Part shown: positions 1 to 13,700 of the stretch, one piece after another | Layout of the letters: each line of letters begins with the position of its first letter | Position numbering within the stretch: the stretch's first letter is position 1 | Assembly: GCA_036872755.1 (NCBI GenBank) | Contig: JAVHNS010000003.1 | Coordinates: forward strand, 496,001-560,000 | From: Orbilia blumenaviensis | Lineage: Eukaryota > Ascomycota > Orbiliomycetes > Orbiliales > Orbiliaceae | Direction of reading: 5' to 3' | DNA: 64,000 bases | Position numbers and translations under genes: made by a program | Notes under the pieces: model-generated | What the model saw: only the letters and a program-made list of their open reading frames with translations | Told to the model about the DNA's origin: nothing | Databases searched by the model: none

Positions 1-337
1 TATTTATTTCTATTTATTTTTTCTTCTGTTGTTGTGTTGGAGCTAGCTCCAGACTAAGTAGCTACCCCTACCAGAGCTCGAAGCGAAACACCAGTAGCAG
101 TAGCAGCACCCAAGAGGAAGGATAGTAGGACGAAGAAGGAGAGGAAGAGAAAGGAGAAGATGAATGGATTGTAGATGGTAGGTTTGGTGATATGATTTTG
201 CTGAATCCTTATTATCTGCCGGGTCAATTCGAGAGAAAGAGAGAGAAAGAGTCAGCGGTTTGGTTTTGGTTTCGTTATAATGTTAGAAGAAGAATCGAGT
301 CTAGCAGTTGGATGAACGGGGCGCTTATGTGCGTCCA

Positions 338-379
338 TGCAGTTGCAGTTGCAGTTGCAGTTGCAGTTGCAGTCGCAGT
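338..379 (+). repeat. Hexanucleotide microsatellite (TGCAGT)7
   Basis: Seven tandem TGCAGT units, the last with one T-to-C change. It lies in the purine-rich left flank. There are no spacers, so it is a simple tandem repeat and not a CRISPR-like array. Confidence 0.9.
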
Positions 380-831
380 TCCAATTGCTTTTTGCAGTTA
401 CAGTTGGAAGAATTCTACGACGACGGCGGCGACGGCGGCGATGATGATGGTGATAAGGAGGGAGAGTGAGGAGAGGGAGAGGGGAGAGGATCCGATTGAC
501 AAGAAATAGGAGGGAGAGAGAGAAAGGGAGAAGACGATGAGAGGATGAGAGTGAAAGCACAGGAGGGAGAGAGGAAGATTAGAAGAGAGAGAGACCGACA
601 GCTGGCGGAGACACTCTCAGTCAAAAATAGACTGGGCAATTTTCATTATTCTGGAACATCAAAAAAGACAACAGAACAGTACTGACTGCGATTTCAAAGT
701 GCCAACCGCCAACGCTCACCAACAGCTCACTTATTTGGCTAAGTATGTGCCGACGACGACATGCGGCAGCTAGCTCATGCAACAGAAGAACAAGAAGAAC
801 ACGGAGAATAAGAACAAACGGGAAGAATACA

Positions 832-855
832 AGCTAGCTAGCTGGCTGGCTAGCA
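832..855. repeat. Short AGCTAGCTAGCTGGCTGGC-type self-complementary tract
   Basis: A tetranucleotide-like run of GCTA and GCTG units that is largely self-complementary and could form a hairpin or slip during replication. No function can be read from it. Confidence 0.6.
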
Positions 856-3800
856 GGATCGGAAGGGGGGAATGAAGAAAAGAATGGACCGGTCAAATAC
901 CTAAGACTCTGCCTGTGTTCCCTGTCTGAATGTCGAATTTCGAATTCGCTGGACCGTCGAGGCCACTACTGTCGGAAGGAAAGGGCGGGCGCAAAGAAAT
1001 GAAGACAAATGAAGGGGAAGATGTCCAGCTGCCAATTCCAATTCTTTGCAATTGACAGATATCGTGCGTATGTACGCAGTGAAGTTGCTCCCTTTAAAAT
1101 TGTTTTCTTATACACACCACCAATGCAATTCAATTGACTGGCCAAATACTAACACATTGAATACAATACCTATCCACGGTACACAGTACATACGCAGGAG
1201 AAGGGGGGAAAGATGATAAGTCAAATAACCATCAGCATGCGAATGGAGAGAGGGTTGTTTCTTTCTTTTATTTTATTCTCCTTCGGGACTGCCATTTTAA
1301 GGGGGTTGATGTCAATGTCACGCTTAATTCTCTCCCGCGTGCACCAGCCAGCCAAACGGACGGGCAGACAAGACATCCTTACCGGCATTGGGAATATAGA
1401 GCAGAAGAATGAATAGGCCTGGCTCACGCTAAATGGTGGCCCTGGCATGACAGGCACGAGCCTGCCAATTTACCTGTAACACCCACCCCTCTCAGCCAGT
1501 GAGTTCTTCCTTTCCCTCTTTCGAACCCCGGCTCTGGCTGAAAACGATCCCCAAACGTTACCCCATCGTGCCTTGTAACCGGTCTAGAGCTGCCGTCATC
1601 GATAGATCTTGCCGTCTACCTCCATATTGTCCATTAGGGGTGGTGGGTCATCTTTAGCCAGATTAATTTTTTTTACGACTGGTCGACGCGCACTACGCCT
1701 CCCTAACAGAAACAGAAAAAACAAAGCAGAAATCTAGAGCGGTGAGAGGAAGACTTGCCTCACAGCCCAGCAAAACTCCACAACACTTGGATATTCACCA
1801 TATGGCAACCGGGATTTTTGGTGGCTGGACTCCTATCAGACGATTGGTTGCCAGCTTCCCGTTCTCTCGCTTCGTTTCAGATGGGACCTGCCTTCCTGCC
1901 CTGCAAACGGCCGGTTGGGGAACATTGTTTCACGACCGCCGACCAATATCTCCCGGCTGGGTTCTCTTCGTTTTAGCCTTAGCCAAGGCACACAACTATA
2001 TTAATTAGTTGACTATTCTTATCTTAAATTCCGTCTGGAAATACCTTCTTCGAAAATTAGCACTCTCTCTGTTTTTTTTTTTTTTGGAAGAAGAAAAGGT
2101 GGGGAAGAAATATGTCCAATGACTGGGCCTTGCAGGCGGCATTGCGGCACCCACCTCGACGGAGAGAGAAAGGTGCGCGATCCGCCTGTAGACGCCCGGG
2201 AATGCGTATTATTTTTAGCCCTGATTCCCACTAGCTATCACGTATATATGCTGCATTGGAATGCACGTGATTCGCCTCCTTGACCCCTAACCACTACCAA
2301 TACGAATAGTGATAGCAGCAAATCGTTGCTTCATTCTTTATTATCAATTAGTTCTAAATCCCTTTTGGAATAAAGAGGTCTATTTGTGAACTTGTGACGT
2401 ACTAGTATCAATACCTCTCGAATCAATCAATTACGTAGGTGTGCCGAAAGGATTCACGGGCTGGATCGGTCCTTAACTAAATCTCGGCACGGTCATCCCC
2501 AAAAGCTATATATAGGTAGCGTGTGCATGTGTAATATGCTGCAGTTGAGAAGACACTATTATTATGTTGGTGACTTAGATTTAAAGTATATACCTGTGGA
2601 GAACAAAGTTAAAGGGATTCTAGAGCAGTCTCGACTAGAGACGGTCGATGCTGTGGCGGACTACCATACTGAGAATCAAATTGAACTGATAGAATTTTAC
2701 GATAGAGCAACGCATATGCATGCAATGCGAGGTAACGTTCCAGCGGGAGGAGAAAGACGCTGGGCCCGTACAATTTGATATATATCTCATTTTGATTTAA
2801 TTTCGTCGTCTTTAAAGCTCTATTGCCGCATAGGCTACCTAACTATCCTGGGCTTACTACCTGGTACCAAGTAGATACCTAGGTAGTTACATTATGCCTT
2901 ATAACACTTGGGCAGCTAAGCTTGCAAGACCGCGAGCGCGAGCTGGTCAACTAGCAGGCCCTGATAATTGGTAGCGTTATCTAGACCGGTATTGTACATG
3001 GAGGAGATCCGACGGCTATAAACAACTCAATGCTTTTAGAAATATAAATATAAAATGATTCGGATCCGCATTCCACTATCCTGGAATGCATACCAAATTC
3101 TGGAGTTCATAAAGTTATGGAAAATCAAAATTGATGTTTTTATATGTAAAGAGGATCGGTTGAAATTATCAATAAGTATTTTTGTGAGAAATGCGCATGG
3201 CAAGGCCGAAGGGGTGGGATGTGTTAACAGGCACGATATGATGCCTTTTTAACACGGTGCATAGTCTGCTATACTGCATTATCGATAACGGCTGACTGGC
3301 ACAGCACCGACCGTTCAACCGAATGTATATGCCCATATTCCATACCATGTTCGACCCGCGTTGCTGCCGTTGAACATGTTTGGTTATCTACATGTATGCA
3401 ATGGATGTGGCTGTCCGGAGCCGGGGGGAGGGAAGGATGCATTGCAATATGGCTATTATGACTCCACTGGTTACCTGCAAGCTATGCCAAACGGATTATG
3501 TAATTACAACTATCGCACAGTATTATCCATCTAGATCTCGCCGTGCATATGTGACATAAGTGAATATTTAGTACTCCCTCACTTAAGCACTTGCCCTAGC
3601 AATGAAATGAAGCTACTGGAAACTGTTGAGGTTTTGGTCTGTCAGTTCAAGTCGGTCAGTGCTTAAGAATAGCAATACGTAGGAGTAGTTAATAGAAAAT
3701 AGTGGGATCTACCTATCTGGAGTTGGCTTGCTGGCAAACATCAACACTCTGGCTGTTCATCACATCACATCCCCATCCGCAGCGGCAGCCCAGCTCAAGC

Positions 3801-3955
3801 TATACCGCAGAGAGCTCTCTTTCTCCGCCAACCCAAAGCCTCTCGATTCCTCTCTCCCACCAATCCTCCCCCATCAACCGAACTTCACCGTTCCCGACAA
3901 CCATCCCGCCCATCGCCAAACACCTGTCATCTCAACCTCATCTCTTTTTTTCTAC

Positions 3956-4030
3956 GTAAGTATTTATGCCTTAAACTTCTACCCCACTTCCTGCCGTAAT
4001 ACTGATACGCGTAAATTCGATACCCTGCAG
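3956..4030 (+). other. Candidate 5' UTR intron of the HECT ligase gene
   Basis: A consensus donor (GTAAGT at 3956), a branch-like TACTGAT and an acceptor CCTGCAG ending at 4030 bound a 75-nt segment inside the pyrimidine-rich leader, about 750 nt before the start codon. The size matches the coding introns of this gene (64-90 nt). This is inferred from splice signals alone. Confidence 0.4.
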
Positions 4031-4780
4031 GATCACAAACCCTTTTTCCCCGCTAAATTTTCGAGCTCAGAGAGCTTCCCTGCACCAGATTGCATCACAC
4101 GAGGCTGCACCCTTCGTCGTGTTCCCCAATCTACTCTCGAACTCCCACCACCCCACACACACCACACATACACAACTCCCCTCCCCCCTCTCTTCTACTA
4201 ACCTTTGTATTCACTAATATACACAGTCTAGCTATCATTCATAATTCCGCGGTCATCGTTTTCTCTCTCTTTCCGCTATTGATCACGATCTCTTCTTCTT
4301 CTTTTTTGTTTGGCTTCATAGCTCGGGATACTGCATTATCCTTAGTTTGAAAACCTGACATCATCACCACCGTCATCATTAATACCACCGTTTGTCGATA
4401 AACGAAAGGATCCTCTTTGTCCTTTCGACGTCTGACTCTTACACGAAACGCAAAACCCAAAAAATCCCAGACCGACAATTTCCTCTAATCAACGTCTGGA
4501 TATATACTTTTTTCCTTTCACCAATTTTCTTTTTGAGGAGCGTGTCTGGCACCTTGTTTTTTTTTTTCCTACCTTTTTTACCCCTCCTAAAGCCTACAAT
4601 CTTCTCGATCATTCGGCATCCACCGATTCTTCAGCATACTACTAAGAAAAAAAAAAAAACATAACTGCATAATCCAAGCCTTGCGGTAGTAGCAAGGTGA
4701 GGTTTCAGTTGTTGAAGTTGGAGGGGATATAACCGTAGATAGGTGTCACAACCCAAGTACGGACTTGGTTGTTTCACAAA

Positions 4781-7700
4781 ATGCGAATCAAAAAGACGCC
4801 CTCGCAAAAGCACGAGCAGACGCTGGTAGGACCTCTCTCTCCGTTGATATAGCACATTGGTTTTGGTCTAGATAACTAACGCGATTTTCTTTTTTTTTTC
4901 TTCGTTGGTGTATAGTCGCCTTTCGTCCGCGAATTCTCGACGCGAGCGATTGAACTATGCGATAAAGAACGCCGCGGGGAACTTTCGAAATATCTCGCCT
5001 CTTTCCCCTCGATATGGCCTTTTCCACGGGGAGATCTATATCACTGGATCGCTTTGTTGAACCGTTTCGACGAGGTTCTCGAGGAACTCGTTACGAAGTA
5101 TAATCTGAAACCTGGACCACAGCAGATACCTTTCGAACCCCACGATGAAGCCCTCCTTATCGATATCATCGACTTCAGCCGTCTGCTGATAGAGGAATGT
5201 GGTAATAGAAGCTTATACGCGAGCAGTAGTGTAAGTTATATCTACTTTCTGAGACAAAATCCGGGGTGAAAGCTTAGGCTAATATGGTATGACGACGTAG
5301 TATCTAAACGACCTTCTAAATACCGACTCGCTGCCGCTCCTTACTAGTGTCCTCCGTCTCGGTCAAAAGCTTGCCCAGCGATACCACAGCTCCAGGTCAC
5401 GTACAGGGGCGCTTTCTACGGCTGCTAATAACGTCCTTCTCACGAACCACTATAATATCAGCCTCGACAAGGTTACAAAGATCGCTGGTGGGTTTGTTAG
5501 CAGTGCTCCAGTAAATACTTCCCAGTCTACACCGGCCAAGGTCCCAATAAAGCCGCTCATCGTCGCCAATGATCTACTCAAGTTGGCTACGGATACTTCG
5601 GAGCCTGGTGTTCCGGCTGGAAAGGGTAAAAAGCCTGCACCTAAAGACGGCTCATCTGCTGACTCATGGGCTGTGTACGGGTCTGTTAACTTCAACTACT
5701 ACGTCCATCCGACACTTCCTACGTCAAAACCGCCAACTGTTGAGAAAGGAAAGACGCCAGCTCAAACTCCTCGCAAGGCTAGCGGCCTAAGCAAAGAGCA
5801 TAGTGCAAAAACTGAGTTGTCTTTTGAGGAAGCCGTTGCAGGTGTGGGTGAATCGAAGTCTGCTCCCACTGGTGTTCAGAATCTCGATATTCCCGCTTCA
5901 GTTATCCAATCAACAAGTACTATAGAAATCCTGAAAACCGAATTACCTAAGATTCCATCTGAGTACCATTATGAGCTATTGCAGCGTGTTCGTGTCGCCA
6001 AGGCTTTCTCCGAGTCCGCCGAAGCAAGACGACAGATTTTGGGAATTCGGATCCTTGCGGTCACCAATCTGGCATATGTTCTGAGCGAAAGCAACTTCCA
6101 GTCTAGAATTTTGGGACCTGACAACGATGAACCTCGACGATACCAACTTGTCTTCCAATTGGCAGACCTAATTTCTCCCAACCGTGGAAAAAACGTTCCA
6201 AAGGCCCTGCAGACCTACGCTTTCTCCGGACTAGAGGCCTTGGCCAAGTGCAAAACCAGGAATGCGGACGTCAATGTTGCCCTCGGCCTTAACGTCAGCC
6301 ATGGTATTCTTCTGACGCTTCTACGAAAAGCTATTACGGAACTTGCCGATGATGAAAAAGGAAACGACCTCAAACCAAACAGAGAGGACGAAGAATGGCG
6401 AAAGTCACTTTTCGACCTAACTAGTAGTTTGCCAAGTCAGCAGGTATCTGGAGGCCTTCTCGTCGGCGCCGGACTCATCAACTGCCTTGTTTCAGTTTTG
6501 AATCTACGAACTTACAAGGGTATCCCTTACATTCCGAAAGCTTTACAATTCCTCGATGGTCTTGTCTACGGGATTCCACCAGCGTTTGGCAACTTTGCGA
6601 ACGCCAACGGTTTAGATGCCATGGTAGAATTAGTTAGCTGGCAGGTTACTACCGCGCTGGTGGAGTCAAAGGTTCCCGGTGGATCGTTTCCGGAACCTTA
6701 TAGGTCTCCATCTACCGATTTTGAAACAGGGTGGTATCACGCATATATTCTAAAGATGGCATTCAAATTCACCCATCATATGTTGAGCCAAACTGGAAAT
6801 ACGTCAGAACGTCTACTTAGAAACTTGATAGATTCACCAAAGCTCCTGGAGGCGTTGAAGTCGGTCATTGCAAACGGGAAAATGTTTGGAAGCTCTGTTT
6901 GGTCGTCTGCTGTTAATATCCTCACAACTTTCATTCACAACGAGCCAACAAGTTACCCGATCATCCACGAAGCTAAACTCAGTCATGGGTTGTTTGCAGC
7001 GGTTACTGGTCGACCTATTGAGCAATTCTTAGAAGAGACTGCAGCTGCTTCGCCTGTCGCTGAACGGGCCCCGACAGCAGAAGAGGATGTAGGAAACTCG
7101 CAGGATACACAGATAATTGACGCGGATCAACTGGAGGCGCCCTCTCAAACCGCTGCTCCCGGTGAGCCCGCAGCTGCGACGTCAACCTCTGATAGCCAAC
7201 AGACGGAGAAACCCGCCGCCAGTTTATTAGTTGAGAATCCTGCTGCTACAATCTTGCCAGCCCTTGACGTCATGAATACTATTCCTCTGGCTTTCGGCGC
7301 TATCTGTTTAAACAACTCTGGGCTTAGCCTTTTCAAATCTTCTGATGCTCTAGAGAAATTCTTCGAGATCTTCGAAAGCGCTGAGCACGTCAAGTGTATG
7401 TCAGATTCCGATATTTCGACAGCGCTCGGTAGCCAGTTCGATGAATTGATCCGGCATCATCCGTCTCTGAAGGAGGACATCATGAAGGTTATTGTTAAGA
7501 TGGTCGGGAAGGTTATTGAACTTGGTCACCGATTCGCGGCGAAAGAAGGCGCTGGCGCTAAGGTCTTTATCGAAGAAAATGGCGAATACGTTGTTTCTGG
7601 AGGCCGAAGAGCTCTCAACGGCGTCCACAGAAAATCTGTCAATGTCCCCAGGACAAACAACGACGACCTCAGTGACACAGATGACAGTGACGTTGAAATG

Positions 7701-10700
7701 GGCGAGGACGACGAAACGCCACCCCGTACTAGAGATGCGGATCCGGCACCTCCAACGACTACGGAAGAAACTGCACAACCTTCTGTCGTTGAAGAACCCG
7801 TTGACGACTCTCCAATTGAGAAGGTCTTGATGTCCGAATTGAAGGAGGAGGAAGATTCTGACGTTCAGTACCCCGAAATTTCCATCTCTATGTACATCGA
7901 TGTCATGTCTCGTTTCCTCGAAGGGTTCCTGTCCCACCAGTCTCACACACGTGACTTTGTCAAGCGTGGCGGATTCGACAAGTTGATTGCGATTTACTTT
8001 TTACCATCTCTTCCCTATGATTTTGCCGCCCGGGCGGTGTCACTCGCTATGACAAGGGTAATGCACCTTTGTGGGGAGGCATCTCCTGGAAACACCATTC
8101 CTACATTGCTTGGCAACACTGAGAAAGCTATCAAGGATCTTGAACCTCTGCTGAAGCACGAATCTAAGGAGGCATTTTTCCGACCACTAACGTCACCCCC
8201 TAGTGGCGATTCGGAATCTTCTGGAAAACAACCCCTTGATGAAGCTGCACAACTTGTCAAGACAAAAGGAACCGATCTCATCAAGGATCTTGTGACGGCG
8301 CATGCTCTTACTACCCTACTTTCGGAGCTTTATTCTCAAACCCTATACAACAGCCGGACCACGAGTCAATTGTTCCAGCCGGTTGCACAGCGTACATTCT
8401 ACGAGACACTCGTCCCCAGTCTGGGCGCTTTACACCGAGCTTGTGTTTGGGAAGAAATTCTTCTTCAAAGGAACCTACCGGATACCTGGAAGGAGGCCAC
8501 AAAGTTCAAAGATGGGTTTAGCCCGGACGACGACCTCATTGGACCTGACGGACAGGAGCTACCGCAAAAGACCGCTCAGGAAAAACGTGATGAGAAGGAA
8601 GCGGCTAAGAAGGCGGTTAGTGAAAGTGAGGGCAAGACTCCGTGGTTCCAGAATGTGAAGACTATTCGTTTTTTGATTAGTCAGATTCCAAGTAGCATCA
8701 CGCCGTTTTTTCAGGGTAGGTTTTGACTTCCCTGTATACGTTAGCGTCCCGAAAGGGGGGGTTATGTGCTAACAACGGATATAGGACTTGCGAGGGTTTT
8801 AGTTACAAGACGTACCACGGATCAGACTCACAAGAAGCACGCTTTTAAGATTGCGGATAGCATCTCGGATGTCATGTTCCAGCATTTGACTTGGAAACGA
8901 GTTGGTAAGTTCGCTTCGCTTCAGGGCGGTAAGGATTCAGAAAGACTAACATCAATTTTTATGTTTAGAACTATGGGACTCTGTCACAGACCGATATAGC
9001 TATCTAATAATTGTCTTGTCTGCTATCTCTTCGCTTTTGCTAGAGGGCGGTGATCGAAATGGTGGCTCACAAGTCATTTGCATTATTTTGATTACATTTA
9101 AGCAGAACGACGGTCTGAAGACGGTGGCCGATATTCTTGAGACTTTCTGGAAGGATGTTGAGAATATTGCGGTTGATACTTCTGACGCGAGCGCGCGCAA
9201 CAGACTAGCTCACTGCTTCGGCGGTATCAAGGTCATTCTGTCGCTATTCTCTCAGCTCGTTAACGCCAAGGCACTACTCGATTCTCCACAGACCGGACAT
9301 CTACACTTCTCACGTGATAGGGACAGGGATCGACCTGATTATTTCAATGCTCATCAGTTCTTAGTTGAACTGAGGTACCTGATCCTTCCGGTTGTTCAGG
9401 CTATGTGGGACTCTACGTCAATCGAGAAGGTATTCCCTACTATTGTCAAGGCTGTTGTGGAGATTCTGGGCACTGTGCTCAAGGCCGAAAGCGAAGCCGG
9501 TGCTTTCCAAAGACGCGATAAGGGCAAGCATCCAACTATGATATCATGGAGGTCCTTCGAGCCGAATGATGATCATGTCCGGCAACTCACTGATATGGGG
9601 TTCTCGCGTGAGGCATCCCTTCATGCTCTACTACGCTCACACAATAACGTCCAGAGCGCTACGGATTATCTTATCAACCACCCCGATGAGGCGAGTAGGA
9701 CTGGTGGCTCTGGACTGAGAAGACGTTCCAGTGATGACGATTCTAGTTCTGATTCCGAGGCTGATACCGATGTTGATGGCCCGACCGACGAACCTGCTGT
9801 CGCTGGACAGAGTCAACCTACCGGGGAGAGTGCTAGCGCTCCTGCCCAGCCCCCCGCTACAACCGCTGAGAGCTCTACCACTCAAGCTGACACTAACGTT
9901 CCTGTGGTGCCCGTTCTTACTAGTAATGAAGCCATATTTAGAGAGCAGTTGAATGCGGCTGTAGGTGCGGCTTTAGATGCGGCTATCCAAACTGTTCCCA
10001 GCACAAGTGGCGCACCGGGCTCGGCTGCGGAGTTACTGTCCGTGACCGTTCCTGTTGTTCCACAGCCATCACAGTCCCAGACTCCAACCGTCACTGGTTC
10101 CACATCGGCTGCCCCACCAACAGAGGCCAGCTCGTCTTCTGCCAGGCCTTCTCTGGCAGATTTGTTGAATCCCGCACCTAGTGCCTCAAACGACGCTGAA
10201 GATGGTGGGCTGATGGCAATGAATATCGACGATGCGCCAGTTACAGTTCCGGTTGTTGCTCCACAGGGCGAGCCTTCTACAGCGGCTGGATCCGTACCCA
10301 CGCCTAGCGTTGACGATAAGGGTAAAGGGAAGGAAGAAGAGGAGGATTCGTCCGTCTTCGTTGTTACTATTGAAGATCTCGAAGACAAGCGTCAAGTTAT
10401 CAGCAACGGCCTTGTTGACCGTGCTCTTGCAATCCTCACCATGCAACACGAAGTGACTTTTGAACTTGCAAATTTGGTTACCGGCGCATACACGAAGGGT
10501 ACCGAGGATCTCCGCAAGGAAGCTGTGACTACGATCTTCCAGTCCCTTATGTCGCTTCAGCTTGACGATGACATCCGTCCGCAGGGCAAGACCATCGCGG
10601 CCGTTGCTCACTTCCTTGGTTTGGTTCTGCAGAACACCACGTTTTTCAATGCTGGCTTGGATGAATATAAAGACCAACTTCCAATTGTCACGTCATACAT

Positions 10701-13700
10701 CAAAGTTTACCAGAACGAGCCATGTCCCTGGATCGGAAGAATTCTCTTAGTTCTTGAGAAGTTTTTGATTGAGTCTTCCCAACCACAGCAGATTGATTTC
10801 GTTTCGCCAGATTCCGACGAAGGGTCCCAACGGCCACCGATTCAGCCTGGCTTCGTGGTCCCACTGGATCAACAGGTCTCGATCTTTAATGCTATCATGA
10901 GTGCTGTTCCGTGCGTTGGCAAAGATGAGGCTACCGCACTTGCGATCGTTCGTCTTTTAGTGCTCTTAACCAGGAAACGGGAGATCGCGCTCAAGATGGG
11001 AGAGTACCAGAACATCCACCGACTATTCCATATGTTTAAGGGTATGGCTGGCAGTGACACATCAAAGATCCGAAGCTGCATCATGCTCATTGTCCGCCAC
11101 ATCATTGAGGACGACGAAACAGTGAAGACATTCATGGCCAGCGAGATCAAGACTTTCTTCAAGAATCGAGGTCAGCGTGGCAGCAGACATATTGACCCTG
11201 CAACTTTTTGCCGACAGTGTTCGCATTTGGTGCTCCGAAACCCTGAAGTCTTTGTGGAGGCCACGAACGAGCTCTGCAAGTTGATGAATTATCAGCCAAG
11301 TGTCAGACATCAGCAGATTGTGTTGAAGGAGATGTATGAGAACGATGATAAGAAGGATGAGGAAGAAGAAGATAAGGAGGGAGGTGAGGAAGGTGAGGCT
11401 GGACCCTCGGGTACTACCTCTGCTGGACCTTCTTCTGAGGATACCGAGAAGGGCAAAGAAGTCGTCGATAAGGGCAAGGCAAATGTTGATGCTCCTGTTC
11501 CGGAGAAGCCGAAGGTGGTTACTGATCTTAAGCCACCGGGCGTGGAGAAGCCGGATGGAGTTGTTCATTACTTGCTCTGCGAGCTTTTGGCGATCAAAGA
11601 TGTTGATGCCAATGAGGGCGCTAATCCTGCGACTACCACGGACGAGAAGCCTACCGTTACTAGCACTACAGATGACAAGAAAGAGATTGGTGGTGACGTT
11701 GAGATGACTACTGAAGAGAGCTCATCGACATCTGGAGCCAACCCCACTACACCATCCGAAAAACCTGGCAAGAGCGAGAAGGTTGAATTCAATGGCGCGG
11801 ATCATCCCAACTATCTGTATAGGTGTTTCCTATTACAATCCCTCACAGAAATCCTGGCGTCTTACAACCGTAGCAAGCTTGAGTTCATCAATTTCTCACG
11901 ACGTGCTAATGCTCGAGACCCAATTACACCTTCGAAGCCCCGCACAGGCATTTTGAACTACCTCCTTACAGATTTGATCCCCGTTGGCACCTTATCTCAG
12001 CCTGATGATACGGCGTTTAAGAAGAGGACTATGACTTCCAATTGGGCTATCTCAGTAGTTGTTTCTCTCTGCGCTCATACTGGTGAGACAGCTAATGTGG
12101 ATGAGGAGCCGGATCTGATATTTGTCCGCAAACATGTTTTGGACGCTTCAATCAAGGCATTCAAGGACGCCGGTACCTCTTCCGAACATCTAGACGCCAA
12201 ATACGCACGCATGCTCAACCTCTCCGATCTACTCTACCGAATGTTAGCATCACGACCAAACGCTTCCCAGAACAACCATCTCCTTGAAAAATCACAGAAG
12301 CAACTGGCTAAATTTATGTTCGAGAAGAACTTTGTGAACGCATTGACCAACTCGTTGAGCGAGATCGACCTTAATTTCCCGAGCGCGCGTAGGGTGATTA
12401 AGTACATCTTGCGACCTCTCAAGCTGCTTTCTAAGACAGCATTGGATCTTGGAGAGGAGGAGATTAACATTGTGGGAGCGGAACAACATTATGCTGGTCT
12501 GGCAGACGATGAGGTCTCTATGGAAAGTTTGAGTGATGTCGACGACGTCGATGATATTAGAGAAGAAACTCCTAATTTGTTCCATAATTCGGCGTTGGGC
12601 ATGTTGGAAGGTGGGGAGATGGAGGATGAAGATGAATATGGGGATGATGATGTAGATGAGTATATGGATGAGATGGATGAGTATGAAGAAGAGGAAGAGG
12701 ATAGTCAGGCTAGTGATGAGGAGGATGTGCTTCATGAAGCTGGGGTTAGGGAACGTATGGAGGTAAGACACTTCACTCCTTTTGCATTGTATTCACCTTT
12801 TGTCTATTAGGGTTGGACTTTTACTGATACATTGTTTTTTATACTATAGATGGAAATCGTCGTCGATGAAGGCCATGAGACAGACAGTGATGACGAAGAC
12901 GAAGATATGGACGACGATGACGACGACGACGATGACGATGACGATATCGGTGAAGATGGAGTCCCAGTCCAATTACAACACGAACTTGATTATGCAGACG
13001 AAGACGGCTGGGAAGCAAGTGATCCCGGCGACGCCGACGATCTTGGTGCGATGCTGCCGCAGGATCAAGAAGGACTTATCGAACACGTTAACCGCGTTAT
13101 TGCCGGCGAGGCCGATCTTGCTGAAGAGATGATGGAGGATCGCGAGGATGGCTTCATCGAAGACCCCGAGGAAGATGATGAGGACGAAGAGGAAGAGGAG
13201 GAGTTGGATGAGGAGGAAGCTGTGCCGCAGGATGACGAGGCGGAAGATGACGAAGATGATATGGGCATTCCTTGGGAGTGGACAGATGATTACGGAGATG
13301 CGCCGCTGATGGCTCGTGCCAGACATCCGAATCCTCAGGGACATGGGTGGTATACGCTTGGTGGGACATCTAGGGATATTATCCGTAAGTATTTCCTACT
13401 CTTATAGCTACGCTTGATACTTTTAACTGTGCATTTACGGGGTTTTACTAATTTAAAGTTAATGGGTTAGTTACCGGAGGCGGAGGTCGACCGAACGAAG
13501 AGAACATGCAGAATCCACTTCTTCAGCCGACTGCTCAGACCACACATGCCCGTACATCCCTACATCGTCATGGGCATGGCGGAGAATGGATTAATGCCTT
13601 TGACGCCTTTGACGCTCCTGCTATTGGGGGTCCAGGTGCGGTTTCCTGGCTGACTTCGCTCATGAATCTTGTTGGCCGCGCGCAGAGCATACCGGCTGCT

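Larger units (their letters stand above)
1..4780. other. Non-coding left flank with low-complexity tracts
   Basis: No protein gene is supported. Positions about 100-620 are strongly purine-rich (GA/GAA) on the + strand, so the opposite strand is CT-rich; this looks like the leader and promoter of a gene transcribed leftward from beyond the window (inference). Positions 1000-3650 are AT-rich and unstructured. From about 3700 to 4660 the + strand becomes pyrimidine-rich (CT runs, CCACCCC, T-tracts), which fits the promoter and long 5' leader of the Tom1/HUWE1-type gene starting at 4781. The open frames here (for example 192-509, 3728-4201) are low-complexity and resemble no known protein. Confidence 0.6.

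Noticed and set aside
338..379. Possible repeat array of CRISPR type
   Set aside because: Units are contiguous hexamers without spacers, in a eukaryotic genome.
192..560. Overlapping open frames on both strands at the left edge
   Set aside because: They read through GA-rich and TGCAGT-repeat sequence, giving low-complexity peptides (VAVAVA, CNCNCN, poly-R).
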